64,000 nt of DNA from Aliishimia ponticola (GTDB lineage Bacteria; Pseudomonadota; Alphaproteobacteria; Rhodobacterales; Rhodobacteraceae), in NCBI RefSeq assembly GCF_004803475.1, contig NZ_SRKY01000002.1, forward strand, positions 656,855-720,854, read 5' to 3'. The notes beneath the pieces were generated by a model, which saw only the letters and a list, made by a program, of their open reading frames with translations, had not been told where the DNA came from and made no database searches. The position numbers and the translations under genes are program-made. Numbering within the stretch: position 1 is the stretch's first letter; each line of letters begins with the position of its first letter. Shown here one piece after another: positions 51,272-60,494 of the stretch.

Positions 51272-52096
51272 ATGTCTTCGATTCTTACAAACACAAGCGC
51301 AATGACAGCTCTGCAAACTCTGCGCTCCGTCAACTCCGACCTGTCCAGCACGCAAAACGCGATCTCGACCGGTAAGGACATCTCCAGCGCGAAGGACAAC
51401 TCGTCCATCTGGGCGATCTCCAAAGTCATGGAATCCGACGTGTCCGGCTTCAAGGCTGTGTCCGACTCGCTGGCCCTTGGCGAATCCACACTGGCTGTTG
51501 CCTCTGCCGGTGCAGAGCAAATCGTGAATGTTCTCAACGACATCAAAGAGAAAGTCGTCGCGGCGACCGGTGAAAACGTCGATTACACCAAACTGGGCAA
51601 CGACGTCACGGAACTGTCCAACCAGGTGACCTCCATCATCGCGGCGTCGCAGTTCAACGGCTTCAACCTGCTGAATGACGATGGTGTGGATCTGACAGTG
51701 CTGTCCTCGATCGACCGGGATAGCTCTGGTGCGGTGACTGCGGCGAATATTACCGTGACCGCCGTCGACTTCACATCGAACCTTGATCTGAGCGACATCG
51801 ACGTCAGCTCTTCTTCCGCTGCGGAAGCTTCGATCGCGAACATCGAAGCCCACATCCAGACCGCCGTTGACGCGGCTGCTGCTTTGGGTGCGTCCTCCAG
51901 CCGGATCTCCGATCAGGCCGAGTTCGTGTCGCGCGTGACCGATGCGATGGAAACCGGTATCGGCTCGCTCGTCGATGCGGATATGGAAGAAGCGTCGGCC
52001 CGACTGACTGCGCTGCAAACCCAGCAATCGCTGGCGGTTCAGTCGCTGTCCATCGCGAACCAGTCGCCGCAGACCATCCTGCAGCTGTTCCGTTAA
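51272..52096 (+). CDS. fliC: Flagellin
   Basis: Flagellin is the filament subunit exported by the flagellar type III apparatus. The 274-residue product has the N-terminal D0/D1 region (SSILTNTSAMTALQTLR, AISTGKDISSAKDN) and the C-terminal D0/D1 region (VDADMEEASARLTALQTQQSLAVQSLSIAN). The middle part is short and variable (Ser/Ala/Asp rich). There is no signal peptide, as expected. No flaF, flbT or other flagellar genes are adjacent. An AGGGAA Shine-Dalgarno sequence is present. Confidence 0.93.
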   Translation: MSSILTNTSAMTALQTLRSVNSDLSSTQNAISTGKDISSAKDNSSIWAISKVMESDVSGFKAVSDSLALGESTLAVASAGAEQIVNVLNDIKEKVVAATGENVDYTKLGNDVTELSNQVTSIIAASQFNGFNLLNDDGVDLTVLSSIDRDSSGAVTAANITVTAVDFTSNLDLSDIDVSSSSAAEASIANIEAHIQTAVDAAAALGASSSRISDQAEFVSRVTDAMETGIGSLVDADMEEASARLTALQTQQSLAVQSLSIANQSPQTILQLFR

Positions 52097-52108
52097 TAGC
52101 AATTGCGG

Positions 52109-52130
52109 GGGCGCGTTTAGGCGCGCCCTT
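52109..52130 (+). terminator. Probable terminator of the flagellin gene
   Basis: GGGCGCG and CGCGCCC pair across a six-base loop (TTTAGG) 12 bases after the stop. Only TT follows, so it is a weak terminator or a stabilising hairpin. Confidence 0.5.
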
Positions 52131-52176
52131 CGCCCGGCGGCCCCTCATATGCAATCCGGGCTTGCCCTGCCAAAGC

Positions 52177-52200
52177 GCGTCGCTCCTGCCGGAGCGGCGC
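52177..52200 (-). terminator. Hairpin after the transaldolase-like gene
   Basis: GCGTCGCTCC and GGAGCGGCGC form a ten-base stem with a four-base loop, followed on the minus strand by GCTTT. It lies about 30 bases past the stop of the minus-strand gene. Confidence 0.55.
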
Positions 52201-52230
52201 GTCGTCTTGTTCAGATTACGGCGTGCCGGA

Positions 52231-52884
52231 TCAAACGATCTTGATGCCAGCGGCTTCGGCGTCTTTCAGGAACGTCTCAAGCCCCTTGTCGGTCAGCGGG
52301 TGCGTCGCGAGCTTCTTGATGACTTCCGGCGGCGCGGTCATCACATCGGCCCCGATACGCGCGCTTTCCAGCACGTGGTTCACCGACCGGATCGACGCCG
52401 CGAGGATTTGCGTGTCGAACCCGTAATTGTCGTAAATCGTGCGGATGTCTTCAATCAGGTCCATCCCGTCGAGATTGATGTCATCAAGGCGCCCGATGAA
52501 GGGAGAGATGAACGTCGCCCCGGCCTTGGCCGCGATCAGTGCCTGATTGGCAGAGAAGCACAGCGTCACGTTGACCATTTTGCCTTCGCCGGACAGCACC
52601 TTACAGGCTTTCAGCCCGTCCCATGTCAGCGGCAGTTTGACGGCGATGTTTTCCGCGATTTCCGCCAGTTTGCGGCCCTCGGCGATCATGTCATCGGCTT
52701 GCGTCGCGATCACCTCGGCAGAGACCGGACCTTCGACGAGGTCGCAAATCTCTTTGGTGACTTCCAGAATGTCGCGTCCGGATTTCTTGATGAGCGAGGG
52801 GTTCGTGGTGACCCCATCCACCATTCCCAGATCGTTGAGTTCCGCAATCGCGTCGATTTCGGCGGTGTCGACGAAGAATTTCAT
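52231..52884 (-). CDS. fsa: Fructose-6-phosphate aldolase/transaldolase-like protein
   Basis: This 217-residue class I aldolase of the small transaldolase family has the Schiff-base lysine in [10 protein letters not shown] (Lys83) and [13 protein letters not shown] at the N-terminus. [13 protein letters not shown] and the late [14 protein letters not shown] are also visible. The length fits the short type rather than classical TalB. Activity could be transaldolase or fructose-6-phosphate aldolase. It is divergent from priA. Confidence 0.92.
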   Translation of the reverse strand: MKFFVDTAEIDAIAELNDLGMVDGVTTNPSLIKKSGRDILEVTKEICDLVEGPVSAEVIATQADDMIAEGRKLAEIAENIAVKLPLTWDGLKACKVLSGEGKMVNVTLCFSANQALIAAKAGATFISPFIGRLDDINLDGMDLIEDIRTIYDNYGFDTQILAASIRSVNHVLESARIGADVMTAPPEVIKKLATHPLTDKGLETFLKDAEAAGIKIV

Positions 52885-52942
52885 GGCTGCTTTCCTGTCA
52901 TGGCTTGGCCTTGTTCGCGTCTGGCTTTACCTCATAGGGAAG

Positions 52943-55168
52943 ATGTCTGGAACCCCCGTGAACCCTGTGACCCCCGATACCCCCGAGTTCTTCGAAGAAG
53001 GCGCGCTTGTCGGCGTGCTGACGACGCAGCCGCTCGACCGGGTGCTCGACTACAAAGCGCCCGAGGGCGGCTGCTGGCTTGGTGCGTTCGTCGAAGTGCC
53101 GCTTGGGCCGCGCAAGGTGCTGGGCGTGGTCTGGGGGGCAGGGCGCGGTGATTGGGACATTTCCAAGGTCCGGTCGGTGTCTCGCGTGCTGGATACGGCG
53201 CCGATGCGTGCCGAGATGCGCGCCTTCTTGGAACGGGCCGGGGCCTATACGTTGACGCCAATGCCCGCAATGCTGCGGCTTGGAACGCGGGCGCCGGGGC
53301 TGGGTGATCCGCCATCGATGCGCAAGGTGTACCGGCGCGGCGACGGCACGCCCGACCGGATGACGGATGCGCGCCGGCGGGTGATCGACTTCCTGGCCGA
53401 ATACGGTGATTTGAGCTTTACACTCAAAGAGTTGTCGGAACTCTCCGGCGTTACGTCGTCGGTCATCAAGGGGTTGGTCAAACAGAATGTGGTGAGCGAG
53501 GAAGAAGCGCCGCGCGACATGCCATTCCCGCCGCTTGATCCGTCGCGGCCGGGCAAGGAACTGACCGCCGATCAGGAAGCCGCTGCCGCGCATCTGCGCG
53601 ATGGGATCAGATCGGGCACCTATGGCACGACGCTGCTGCGCGGTGTGACCGGGTCCGGCAAGACCGAGGTGTATCTGGAGGCCGTCGCCGCCTGTCTTGC
53701 CGCGGGACGGCAGGCGCTGGTTCTGTTGCCAGAGATCGCGCTGACCGCCGAATTCCTCACGCGGGTCGAGGCGCGGTTCGGCGCGCGCCCCGCCGAATGG
53801 CATTCCGGCGCGACCATGACCGAACGCCGCCGCATCTGGCGGATGGTCGGCACGGGCGGGGCGCAATTGGTGATCGGCGCGCGCTCTGCGCTGTTTTTGC
53901 CCTATCGCGACCTTGGTCTGATCGTCGTGGATGAGGAACACGACACCTCTTACAAGCAAGAGGACGGCGTTCTGTATAATGCCCGGGACATGGCGGTGCT
54001 GCGCGCATCGCTATGTTCGGCGCAGGTGGTGCTGGCCTCGGCCACACCATCGCTGGAAAGCTGGGCCAATGCCGAGGCGGGCAAGTACCGGCGCATCGAC
54101 CTTGAGGCGCGGTTCGGGCCTGCGGTTCTGCCGGAAATGCGCACGATCGACATGCGCAACGAAGATTTGCCCGGCGGGCGCTGGGTCTCTCCGACGCTGG
54201 AGGCGGCGGTGCGCACGCGCATCGAAAAGGGCGAACAGGCGCTTTTGTTCCTCAATCGGCGCGGCTATGCGCCGGTGACATTGTGCCGGGCCTGCGGGCA
54301 TCAGTTGGGCTGCGAACAATGCGACGCGCGGATGGTCGAACATCGGTTCCTCAAGCGGCTCATGTGCCATCAATGCGGGGAAAGCACCCCGATCCCGGAG
54401 GCATGTCCGTCCTGCGGGGCCGAGGGGCGGCTTGCACCGGTCGGGCCGGGGGTCGAACGGCTGAGCGAGGAAGTGACCGCGCTGTTTCCCGATGCGCGTG
54501 TGGCGGTGCTGTCCTCTGACCTCTTCGGCTCTGCCCGCGCGCTCAAGGCCGAAATCGAGGCGATTGCCGAGGGCGCGGCGGATATCATCATCGGCACGCA
54601 GCTTGTCGCGAAGGGGCACAACTTTCCCAAGCTGACGTTGGTGGGGGTGATCGACGCGGATCTGGGGCTGCAAGGCTCTGACCTGCGCGCGGCAGAGCGG
54701 ACGTTCCAGTTGATGCGGCAGGTGGCAGGGCGTGCGGGCCGGGCGGAGGCACCGGGCACGGCGTTGTTGCAGACATTCCAGCCCGAACACCCTGTGATCC
54801 GCGCCATTCTGGGCGGGGATGAGGAAGGCTTCTGGCGGGCCGAGGCGGCAGAGCGCGAAGCCGCGGGCGTGCCCCCCTTCGGGCGCATGGCGGGCATCAT
54901 CCTGTCCGGCCCGGATGTGGGGCAGGTCTTTGACGCGGGCAATATGTTGGCGCGCAACGATGGCCCGCTGCGGCAGATCGGGGCGCAGGTTTTCGGCCCC
55001 GCGCCAGCCCCGATCGCGCGGGTGCGCGGGCGGCACAGGGTGCGTCTGCTGGTCAAGGCGGGCAAGGGCGTGGCGCTGCAACAGGCGTTGTCGCGCTGGG
55101 TGTCACAGGTGAAACTGAAGGGCGAGTTGCGGCTTGCTGTCGACATCGATCCGCAGAGTTTTCTTTGA
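52943..55168 (+). CDS. priA: Primosomal protein N', replication restart helicase
   Basis: PriA restarts stalled replication forks. The product is about 741 residues. It has an N-terminal DNA-binding domain and Walker A GVTGSGKT (near residue 234). The DEEHD motif, the zinc-binding cysteine cluster (CRACGHQLGCEQC, CHQCGE, CPSCGAE) and the helicase motifs RAGRAEAPG are all present. ATG 52943 has a short-spaced GGGA; the frame further upstream is antisense to fsa and not family-like. The region between them holds both promoters. Confidence 0.95.
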   Translation: MSGTPVNPVTPDTPEFFEEGALVGVLTTQPLDRVLDYKAPEGGCWLGAFVEVPLGPRKVLGVVWGAGRGDWDISKVRSVSRVLDTAPMRAEMRAFLERAGAYTLTPMPAMLRLGTRAPGLGDPPSMRKVYRRGDGTPDRMTDARRRVIDFLAEYGDLSFTLKELSELSGVTSSVIKGLVKQNVVSEEEAPRDMPFPPLDPSRPGKELTADQEAAAAHLRDGIRSGTYGTTLLRGVTGSGKTEVYLEAVAACLAAGRQALVLLPEIALTAEFLTRVEARFGARPAEWHSGATMTERRRIWRMVGTGGAQLVIGARSALFLPYRDLGLIVVDEEHDTSYKQEDGVLYNARDMAVLRASLCSAQVVLASATPSLESWANAEAGKYRRIDLEARFGPAVLPEMRTIDMRNEDLPGGRWVSPTLEAAVRTRIEKGEQALLFLNRRGYAPVTLCRACGHQLGCEQCDARMVEHRFLKRLMCHQCGESTPIPEACPSCGAEGRLAPVGPGVERLSEEVTALFPDARVAVLSSDLFGSARALKAEIEAIAEGAADIIIGTQLVAKGHNFPKLTLVGVIDADLGLQGSDLRAAERTFQLMRQVAGRAGRAEAPGTALLQTFQPEHPVIRAILGGDEEGFWRAEAAEREAAGVPPFGRMAGIILSGPDVGQVFDAGNMLARNDGPLRQIGAQVFGPAPAPIARVRGRHRVRLLVKAGKGVALQQALSRWVSQVKLKGELRLAVDIDPQSFL

Positions 55169-55270
55169 CAAATCAAGTTTCTCGCTGACGCACCGACCAC
55201 CATCAGCGCAGATAGCTCTGTGCAAAATTGCTGCTCGCCAAGCGCGTGAAACAGGCGTAACTCGATTGTT

Positions 55271-56512
55271 ATGTCCTTGCGAAACGAAACCGTCACACTG
55301 GATGAGGCGCGTCACCTTCCCCGGTGGCAACAACCGGTCGCCCTTCTGATCTGCATGGCCGTGGCGATGCCATTGTCCTTTTCGACATGGTCCGCGCTGC
55401 TGAATAACTTCGTTATCGAAGCCGCGCATTTCGACGGGTCGGACATTGGCTGGCTGCATACGGTCCGCGAAATTCCGGGCTTTCTGGCGATCCTCGTGAT
55501 CTTCTTGCTGTTCATCATGCGGGAACAGGTGCTGGCGCTGGTGTCGCTGGCGATGCTGGGCGTGGCAACGGCGATCACCGCGCAGTTCCCGTCCATGGGC
55601 GGGCTTCTATTCGTGACTTTGCTAAGCTCCATCGGTTTTCACTACTACGAAACCGTGAACCAGAGCCTGCAATTGCAATGGCTGCCCAAGGCCCGCGCGC
55701 CGCAGATGCTGGGCAAACTTATCGCCATCGGGTCGGGCGCGACGCTTGTGGCCTATGGCGTGATCGTCGCCACATGGCGCGCCTTCGAGTTGAGTTATAA
55801 CGCCGTCTATATGGCGGCGGGCGGGCTGACGCTGCTGATCGTGATTTACTGCGTCTTTGCCTTCCCCAAATTCCAGGAGCCGAACCCGCAGCGCAAGGAA
55901 TTCGTGCTGCGCAAACGCTACTGGCTATATTATGCGCTGCAATTCATGGCCGGTGCGCGGCGGCAGATCTTTGTCGTCTTTGCCGGGTTCATGATGGTTG
56001 AACGCTTCGGATTTGAGGTGCACGAGACGACCTCGCTGCTGATGCTGACGCTGGTGCTGAACATGATCGCGGCCCCGCTGCTGGGGCGGGCGGTGCATCA
56101 CTTTGGCGAGCGTAACGCGCTGGTCATCGAATATACCGGCCTCGTGCTGGTGTTCCTTGCCTATGGCGGGGTCTACTGGTTCGGCTGGGGCGTGGTGCTA
56201 ACGGCGGCGCTTTATGTGATCGACCACTTGTTCTTTGCCCTTGCGCTGGCATTGAAGACCTATTTCCAGAAAATCGCCGATCCGGGGGATTTCGCGCCCA
56301 CTGCGGCGGTCGCCTTTACGATCAACCACATCGCGGCGGTGTTCCTGCCTGCGGGGCTTGGCTATCTATGGCTGGTCTCGCCCGGCGCTGTGTTTGGCTT
56401 GGCGGCGATGATGGCGCTGGTCAGCCTTGGTCTTGCGCTGTTGATCCCGCGCCACCCCGAGCCGGGACATGAGACGATCTTCTCCGCGCCCATGCCGGCC
56501 CCTGCGGAATGA
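55271..56512 (+). CDS. MFS transporter
   Basis: This is a 413-residue membrane protein with about 12 predicted helices of the major facilitator type. NNFVIEAAHFDGSDIGWLHTVREIPGF sits near the first loop and a basic loop (RKEFVLRKRYW) lies in the middle. The substrate is unknown. The start ATG at 55271 has no good Shine-Dalgarno sequence. The upstream 100 bases are lower in GC than neighbouring genes. The MATE gene overlaps its stop by four bases, so the two transporters are coupled. Confidence 0.85.
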   Translation: MSLRNETVTLDEARHLPRWQQPVALLICMAVAMPLSFSTWSALLNNFVIEAAHFDGSDIGWLHTVREIPGFLAILVIFLLFIMREQVLALVSLAMLGVATAITAQFPSMGGLLFVTLLSSIGFHYYETVNQSLQLQWLPKARAPQMLGKLIAIGSGATLVAYGVIVATWRAFELSYNAVYMAAGGLTLLIVIYCVFAFPKFQEPNPQRKEFVLRKRYWLYYALQFMAGARRQIFVVFAGFMMVERFGFEVHETTSLLMLTLVLNMIAAPLLGRAVHHFGERNALVIEYTGLVLVFLAYGGVYWFGWGVVLTAALYVIDHLFFALALALKTYFQKIADPGDFAPTAAVAFTINHIAAVFLPAGLGYLWLVSPGAVFGLAAMMALVSLGLALLIPRHPEPGHETIFSAPMPAPAE

Positions 56513-57912
56513 GCGGGCCGCGCGGACGTTTTCTGACAGGCTCCACCATGGGGCATGTGGTGCGGATGACGGCCACCGGGGCATTCGGCATCACGTTCGT
56601 CTTTCTCGTCGATGCCACCAACCTGTTCTGGCTAAGCCAGTTCGGAGACCCGCAGCTTGTCGCCGCCATCGGTTTTGCCTATGCGATCCAGTTCTTTTCG
56701 GTGTCTTCCGGCATCGGGTTGATGATTGCGGGCACGGCGATTGTCAGCCAGGCGATCGGACGCGGCAATCGGGAGGAGGCGCGCGCGCTTGCCGGGGCCT
56801 CGGTCATGATTTCAGCGGTGGTGCAGTTCTTTGTCGCCTTGCTGCTGTTCGTGTTCAGGCACGATCTGATTGCCCTCGCCGGGGCAGAGGGGGAAACCGC
56901 CAGGCTTGCGGCGCGTTATCTTGCGATTACGGTCTTCTCGCTGGTGCCGATGGCGATTTCGATGAATTGCTCGGGCGCGCTGCGGGCAGACGGGTTCGGC
57001 GCAAAAGCGATGTATGTCACCTTTCTATCGGGCATCGTGCTGCTGCTGATCGACCCGGTTCTGATCATCTGGATGGGGCTGGGGCTGGATGGCGCGGCCA
57101 TTGGGCTGGTGGTCTTCCGCTTCTTCCTGTTGGGCTTTGGTCTTTATTACGCGATCCATCAGGAAAACCTGATCGCACGGCCCAGCAAAGCGGTGGTGCG
57201 CCGCGTGGCGCGTCCCTTTGCGGCAATCGCGGTTCCAACGATCGCGACCCAATTGGCGACGCCTTCCGGCAACTACCTGCTGACGATGGTCATGGCGCCC
57301 TATGGCGACGATGCGGTGGCGGCCTGGGCCGTGGTCGGGCGGCTGACGGTGCTGGTCTTTGGCGGGATCTTTGCGCTGTCGGGTGCGATTGGCGGCATCT
57401 TCGGGCAGAATTTCGGCGCCGGTTATTACGACCGCTTGCGCTCGACCTATCGCGATGCGCTGATCTTTTGCGGCATTTATACGCTGGTGGCGTGGGCGCT
57501 GCTGGCCACCGCAGGCAGTTTCGTCGCGGCGGCTTTCGAACTGACCGATCTGGGGACCGAAGTGCTGATGGCCTTCACCCGCTTTGGCGTCGGCGGGTTC
57601 GTCTTTATCGGCGCGCTGTTTGTATCGAACGCGGCGTTCAACAACCTTGGCAAGCCGGGGCGTTCAACGCTGATCAACTGGATCAATCACGGTGTGCTCA
57701 GCTGGCCACTGGCCTTGGCGCTGGCTGCGTTTTTCGGCGCGTCCGGCGTGATCTACGGGCAGACCCTGGCCGGTGTGGTGGCCGGGATCGTCGCCGCTGC
57801 GTGGGGCTGGAACTATGTTCAGACGCTGGCGCGCGGGGCGCCGCTTGACGCGGATGCGATGCGGCCTTACCCCCCGCCGGGACCGGTTCCGGATCGCTAC
57901 AGGATACGCTGA
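56509..57912 (+). CDS. MATE family efflux transporter
   Basis: This is a 467-residue MATE family multidrug/organic cation exporter, with 12 predicted helices. ATNLFWLSQFGDPQLVAAIGFA, GLMIAGTAIVSQAIGRGNREEA and the repeat AALSGAIGGIFGQNFGAG-like half are typical. The driving ion is not determined. It overlaps the MFS gene (ATGA) and shares TGATG with prmA. Confidence 0.9.
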   Translation: MSGPRGRFLTGSTMGHVVRMTATGAFGITFVFLVDATNLFWLSQFGDPQLVAAIGFAYAIQFFSVSSGIGLMIAGTAIVSQAIGRGNREEARALAGASVMISAVVQFFVALLLFVFRHDLIALAGAEGETARLAARYLAITVFSLVPMAISMNCSGALRADGFGAKAMYVTFLSGIVLLLIDPVLIIWMGLGLDGAAIGLVVFRFFLLGFGLYYAIHQENLIARPSKAVVRRVARPFAAIAVPTIATQLATPSGNYLLTMVMAPYGDDAVAAWAVVGRLTVLVFGGIFALSGAIGGIFGQNFGAGYYDRLRSTYRDALIFCGIYTLVAWALLATAGSFVAAAFELTDLGTEVLMAFTRFGVGGFVFIGALFVSNAAFNNLGKPGRSTLINWINHGVLSWPLALALAAFFGASGVIYGQTLAGVVAGIVAAAWGWNYVQTLARGAPLDADAMRPYPPPGPVPDRYRIR

Positions 57913-58784
57913 TGCCCACTTTCACTGCACTGACCACCCTTTCCGGCCGCGACAAGGCAGAAGCGCTTGGCGAGGCGATGGAGACGTTGACGCCCGAACC
58001 GACCGGCGTCGGTGTGTTCGAGGTCGAGGATGGCTCGGGCCTGTGGGAAGTGGGCGGCTATTTCACCGAAGCGCCCGACGCGGTGGCGCTGGACCTTCTG
58101 GCGGCGGCGATGGGCGCGCAGCCCTTCACCGTGTCCGAATTGCCGGAAACCGACTGGGTCGCCCATGTGCGGCGCGAACTCGCCCCGGTCGAGGCCGGGC
58201 GCTTCTTCGTCTATGGCGCGCATGATGCGGATAAGGTGCCGCCCGAAAGCGAGGCGCTGCTGATCGAAGCCGCGATGGCCTTCGGCACCGGGCATCACGG
58301 CACCACGTTGGGCTGTCTGCGGGCGTTGGACGGGTTGCTGCGGGACGGGGTCGAATGCCACAACGCCGTCGATATCGGGTGCGGGACGGCGGTTCTGGCG
58401 ATGGCGGCGGCGAAAGTCTGGCCGGAAACGGTGCTGGCCTCTGACATTGACGAGGTCGCAGTCGATGTGGCGGAGGCAAATGTGCGTGCGAACGGTCTTG
58501 AGGGCCGGGTCCGCTGCGTCGAAGCTGCTGGTTTCGACCACCCGGAGCTTGCCGCTGCCGCGCCCTTCGATCTGGTCTTTGCAAATATCCTGAAAGGCCC
58601 GCTTATCGCGCTGGCTCCGGACATGGCGAGCCACATTCAGCCGGGTGGTTACGCAATTCTTAGCGGAATCCTGAACCCGCAAGCGGATGAGGTGGTCGCC
58701 CATTATACACAAGTTGGCTTCAATCTTCTCTCTCGTGATGAGATTGTTGACTGGACGACACTGGTTTTGCGCAAAATCGCCTAA
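57912..58784 (+). CDS. prmA: Ribosomal protein L11 methyltransferase
   Basis: PrmA trimethylates ribosomal protein L11 using SAM. The 290-residue product has the L11-binding N-terminal domain and the Rossmann core with AVDIGCGTAVLAMAA. MAFGTGHHGTT and the LVFANILKGPLIALAP motif, typical of PrmA, follow. The start ATG shares bases with the MATE stop. Confidence 0.95.
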   Translation: MPTFTALTTLSGRDKAEALGEAMETLTPEPTGVGVFEVEDGSGLWEVGGYFTEAPDAVALDLLAAAMGAQPFTVSELPETDWVAHVRRELAPVEAGRFFVYGAHDADKVPPESEALLIEAAMAFGTGHHGTTLGCLRALDGLLRDGVECHNAVDIGCGTAVLAMAAAKVWPETVLASDIDEVAVDVAEANVRANGLEGRVRCVEAAGFDHPELAAAAPFDLVFANILKGPLIALAPDMASHIQPGGYAILSGILNPQADEVVAHYTQVGFNLLSRDEIVDWTTLVLRKIA

Positions 58785-58843
58785 TATGGCAAAAAAGAGC
58801 GCAACATTTTTGGCTTTGCCCAGATTTCGCCACAATTTTTCCG

Positions 58844-58859
58844 TAAACCTTCCGTTAAC
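58844..58859 (+). promoter_or_regulatory. CtrA-like TAAA-N7-TTAAC motif
   Basis: TAAA, seven bases, then TTAAC lies 32 bases before the start of the small membrane gene. It is one base off the TTAA-N7-TTAA CtrA consensus. Suggestive only. Confidence 0.3.
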
Positions 58860-58890
58860 TTGAACGAACCGGAATAGTGCCGAGGTTGCC

Positions 58891-59235
58891 ATGTCTGATG
58901 GGCGTATTGAATTTACAAAACGATTGAACCGGCTGACTCGTCGCCACAATGCGATGGCGCGTGGCTATACAGCTAGCTTGCGGGGGGATGGGCTCATTGT
59001 TGTGCATCCGCGCCGCGTTCACTTTCACATGCCAGTGCGCGGCTTCGTCCTGCTGATGAGCGTGTTCATGCTGTTCAAAGGCTTCATGCTGGCGACGCTT
59101 GGCCCGGCGACCTATTCGGAGCGTCTGACGGTTCTGAGCGGCGGTACGGTCTATGAGCAGGCTGGCGCGTTCGTGATGGGGATTGATCCTGTCTCGCAAG
59201 TGGTTGCCGACACGCTGCGGCCTTACGTGCGATAA
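58891..59235 (+). CDS. Small hypothetical membrane protein
   Basis: This 114-residue protein has an N-terminal basic cytoplasmic part (RRHNAMARGYTASLRGDGLIVVHPRRVHF) and one helix around residues 51-71 (GFVLLMSVFMLFKGFML). An outer part with GDP-like VFVMGIDPVSQVV near the end follows (AFVMGIDPVSQVVADTL). It is conserved-looking, but I do not know the family. It sits alone between prmA and a strong terminator. Confidence 0.7.
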   Translation: MSDGRIEFTKRLNRLTRRHNAMARGYTASLRGDGLIVVHPRRVHFHMPVRGFVLLMSVFMLFKGFMLATLGPATYSERLTVLSGGTVYEQAGAFVMGIDPVSQVVADTLRPYVR

Positions 59236-59262
59236 GCCGAGGCCACGCATCCCCAAGGAATT

Positions 59263-59300
59263 AAAAAACCGCGCGCCGGGGATCGGCAGCGCGGTTTTTT
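59263..59300 (+). terminator. Strong rho-independent terminator
   Basis: AAAAAACCGCGC and GCGCGGTTTTTT form a perfect 12-base stem, with an extra GCCG/CGGC pairing inside the loop. The A and T runs make it a likely bidirectional terminator between the small membrane gene and the DUF1127 gene. Confidence 0.85.
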
Positions 59301-59419
59301 GATGTTCTGAAGCACCCGTCTTTCAAGAAATCCCCATCAGGGCGGGCGTTGCTTTAGCGACACGTGTCGCAGCGGCGCAGAGCGGGGCGGGCGGCAAGCA
59401 TGTCAGCCGCCCGATCTGC

Positions 59420-59632
59420 TCAGGAATAGCGCTGCGCGACGTCTTCGATGTCGCTGCGGGTCAGACCGATGTCTTCCAACTCGCGGTCGGTCAGGTCGTT
59501 CAGCGCGTTGCGCGTCAAACGTGCGTCGTTCCACGACACGATTGCGCCGATCAAGGCGGAGAAGAAGGAGCCACGGCGGTTTGCAACAGTTGCAGAACCG
59601 GAAGCGGCGCGGGAGAAGTCGATTGCGGCCAT
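59420..59632 (-). CDS. Small DUF1127 protein
   Basis: This is a 70-residue protein with the C-terminal DUF1127 motif RNALNDLTDRELEDIGLTRSDIEDV and a basic, hydrophobic middle. Related small proteins in Rhodobacter affect RNA turnover or stress responses; the role here is unproven. AAGGA lies seven bases ahead of ATG 59632. An upstream in-frame ATG (59689) would run through a hairpin and is rejected. A hairpin lies in its leader. Confidence 0.88.
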   Translation of the reverse strand: MAAIDFSRAASGSATVANRRGSFFSALIGAIVSWNDARLTRNALNDLTDRELEDIGLTRSDIEDVAQRYS

Positions 59633-59987
59633 GCGTCTTTCCTTTGAGCACAAATTAAAAAGGGCGCCCGTGGCGCCAGTAGCGGGCATCTAGTCGTGTT
59701 GTCGTAATCGAGCAAGATCGAAAATTGCATGAGAGCAATGCGCGTTTTGCATATGTCTCAACCCTTGGTTAACTGTTTGACGGCACGTCGTTTTTCGCCG
59801 TTTTTCGCAGGTCAAAAACGACGCATCTGCCGCGAATTTGGACAGCGCGCAGATGGCGGTGTCGCAATCGTGCGATGGGGTGGCGGAAATGGGCGCTGGC
59901 TGACAGGGCTTGGCGGTTGTTCTCGTTTCGTGCTAGCTCTGTTTCCAAGAAGCAAAAAAGCTACAATTTGAATGAGCAGGGGCAGAA
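59633..59987. other. Intergenic region between DUF1127 and ruvC
   Basis: About 355 bases without a gene on either strand. It holds the DUF1127 leader hairpin at its left end, several AT-rich and TTAAC-containing stretches, and the AGGGGCAGAA Shine-Dalgarno sequence of ruvC at the right end. No clear -35/-10 pair was found for ruvC. Confidence 0.55.
59657..59677 (-). terminator. Terminator-like hairpin in the DUF1127 leader
   Basis: On the minus strand GGCGCC, a three-base loop and GGCGCC are followed by CTTTTT. It sits 25 bases upstream of the DUF1127 start. It could end a small RNA or attenuate the gene. Confidence 0.55.
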
Positions 59988-60494
59988 ATGCGGGTATTGG
60001 GGATCGATCCGGGGCTTCGGAACCTCGGTTGGGGCGTGATCGACGCCGATGGAAGCCGACTCACCCATGTGGCCAATGGCACTTGCAAGTCCGAAGGGTC
60101 GGATTTGGCGGGGCGCTTGCTGTCGCTGTATCACCAATTGACCGAAGTTGTGCGCGCACATGCGCCCGATATGGCCGCGGTGGAGCAGACTTTCGTGAAC
60201 AAGGATGGCGCAGCAACGCTGAAGCTGGGGCAGGCGCGCGGTGTCACGCTGTTGGTTCCGGCGCAGGCCGGGCTGGCGGTGGCGGAATATTCGCCCAACA
60301 CGGTGAAGAAGACGGTGGTCGGTGTCGGCCATGCGCAAAAGCAGCAGGTGCAGCATATGGTGCGCCTGCAATTGCCTGGGGTCGAGCTGCATAGCGCGGA
60401 TGCGGCGGATGCGCTGGCCATTGCCATTTGCCATGCGCATCATGGGGGCGGGGCAGGCGGCTATGCCGCGGCTATTGCGAGGGCGCGCGCGTGA
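59988..60494 (+). CDS. ruvC: Crossover junction endodeoxyribonuclease
   Basis: RuvC cuts Holliday junctions. The 168-residue product has the four acidic catalytic residues in place: Asp7 in [12 protein letters not shown], Glu66 in [10 protein letters not shown], and two Asp in the late [15 protein letters not shown]. It heads ruvC-ruvA-ruvB. Its stop overlaps the ruvA GTG. Confidence 0.96.
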   Translation: MRVLGIDPGLRNLGWGVIDADGSRLTHVANGTCKSEGSDLAGRLLSLYHQLTEVVRAHAPDMAAVEQTFVNKDGAATLKLGQARGVTLLVPAQAGLAVAEYSPNTVKKTVVGVGHAQKQQVQHMVRLQLPGVELHSADAADALAIAICHAHHGGGAGGYAAAIARARA

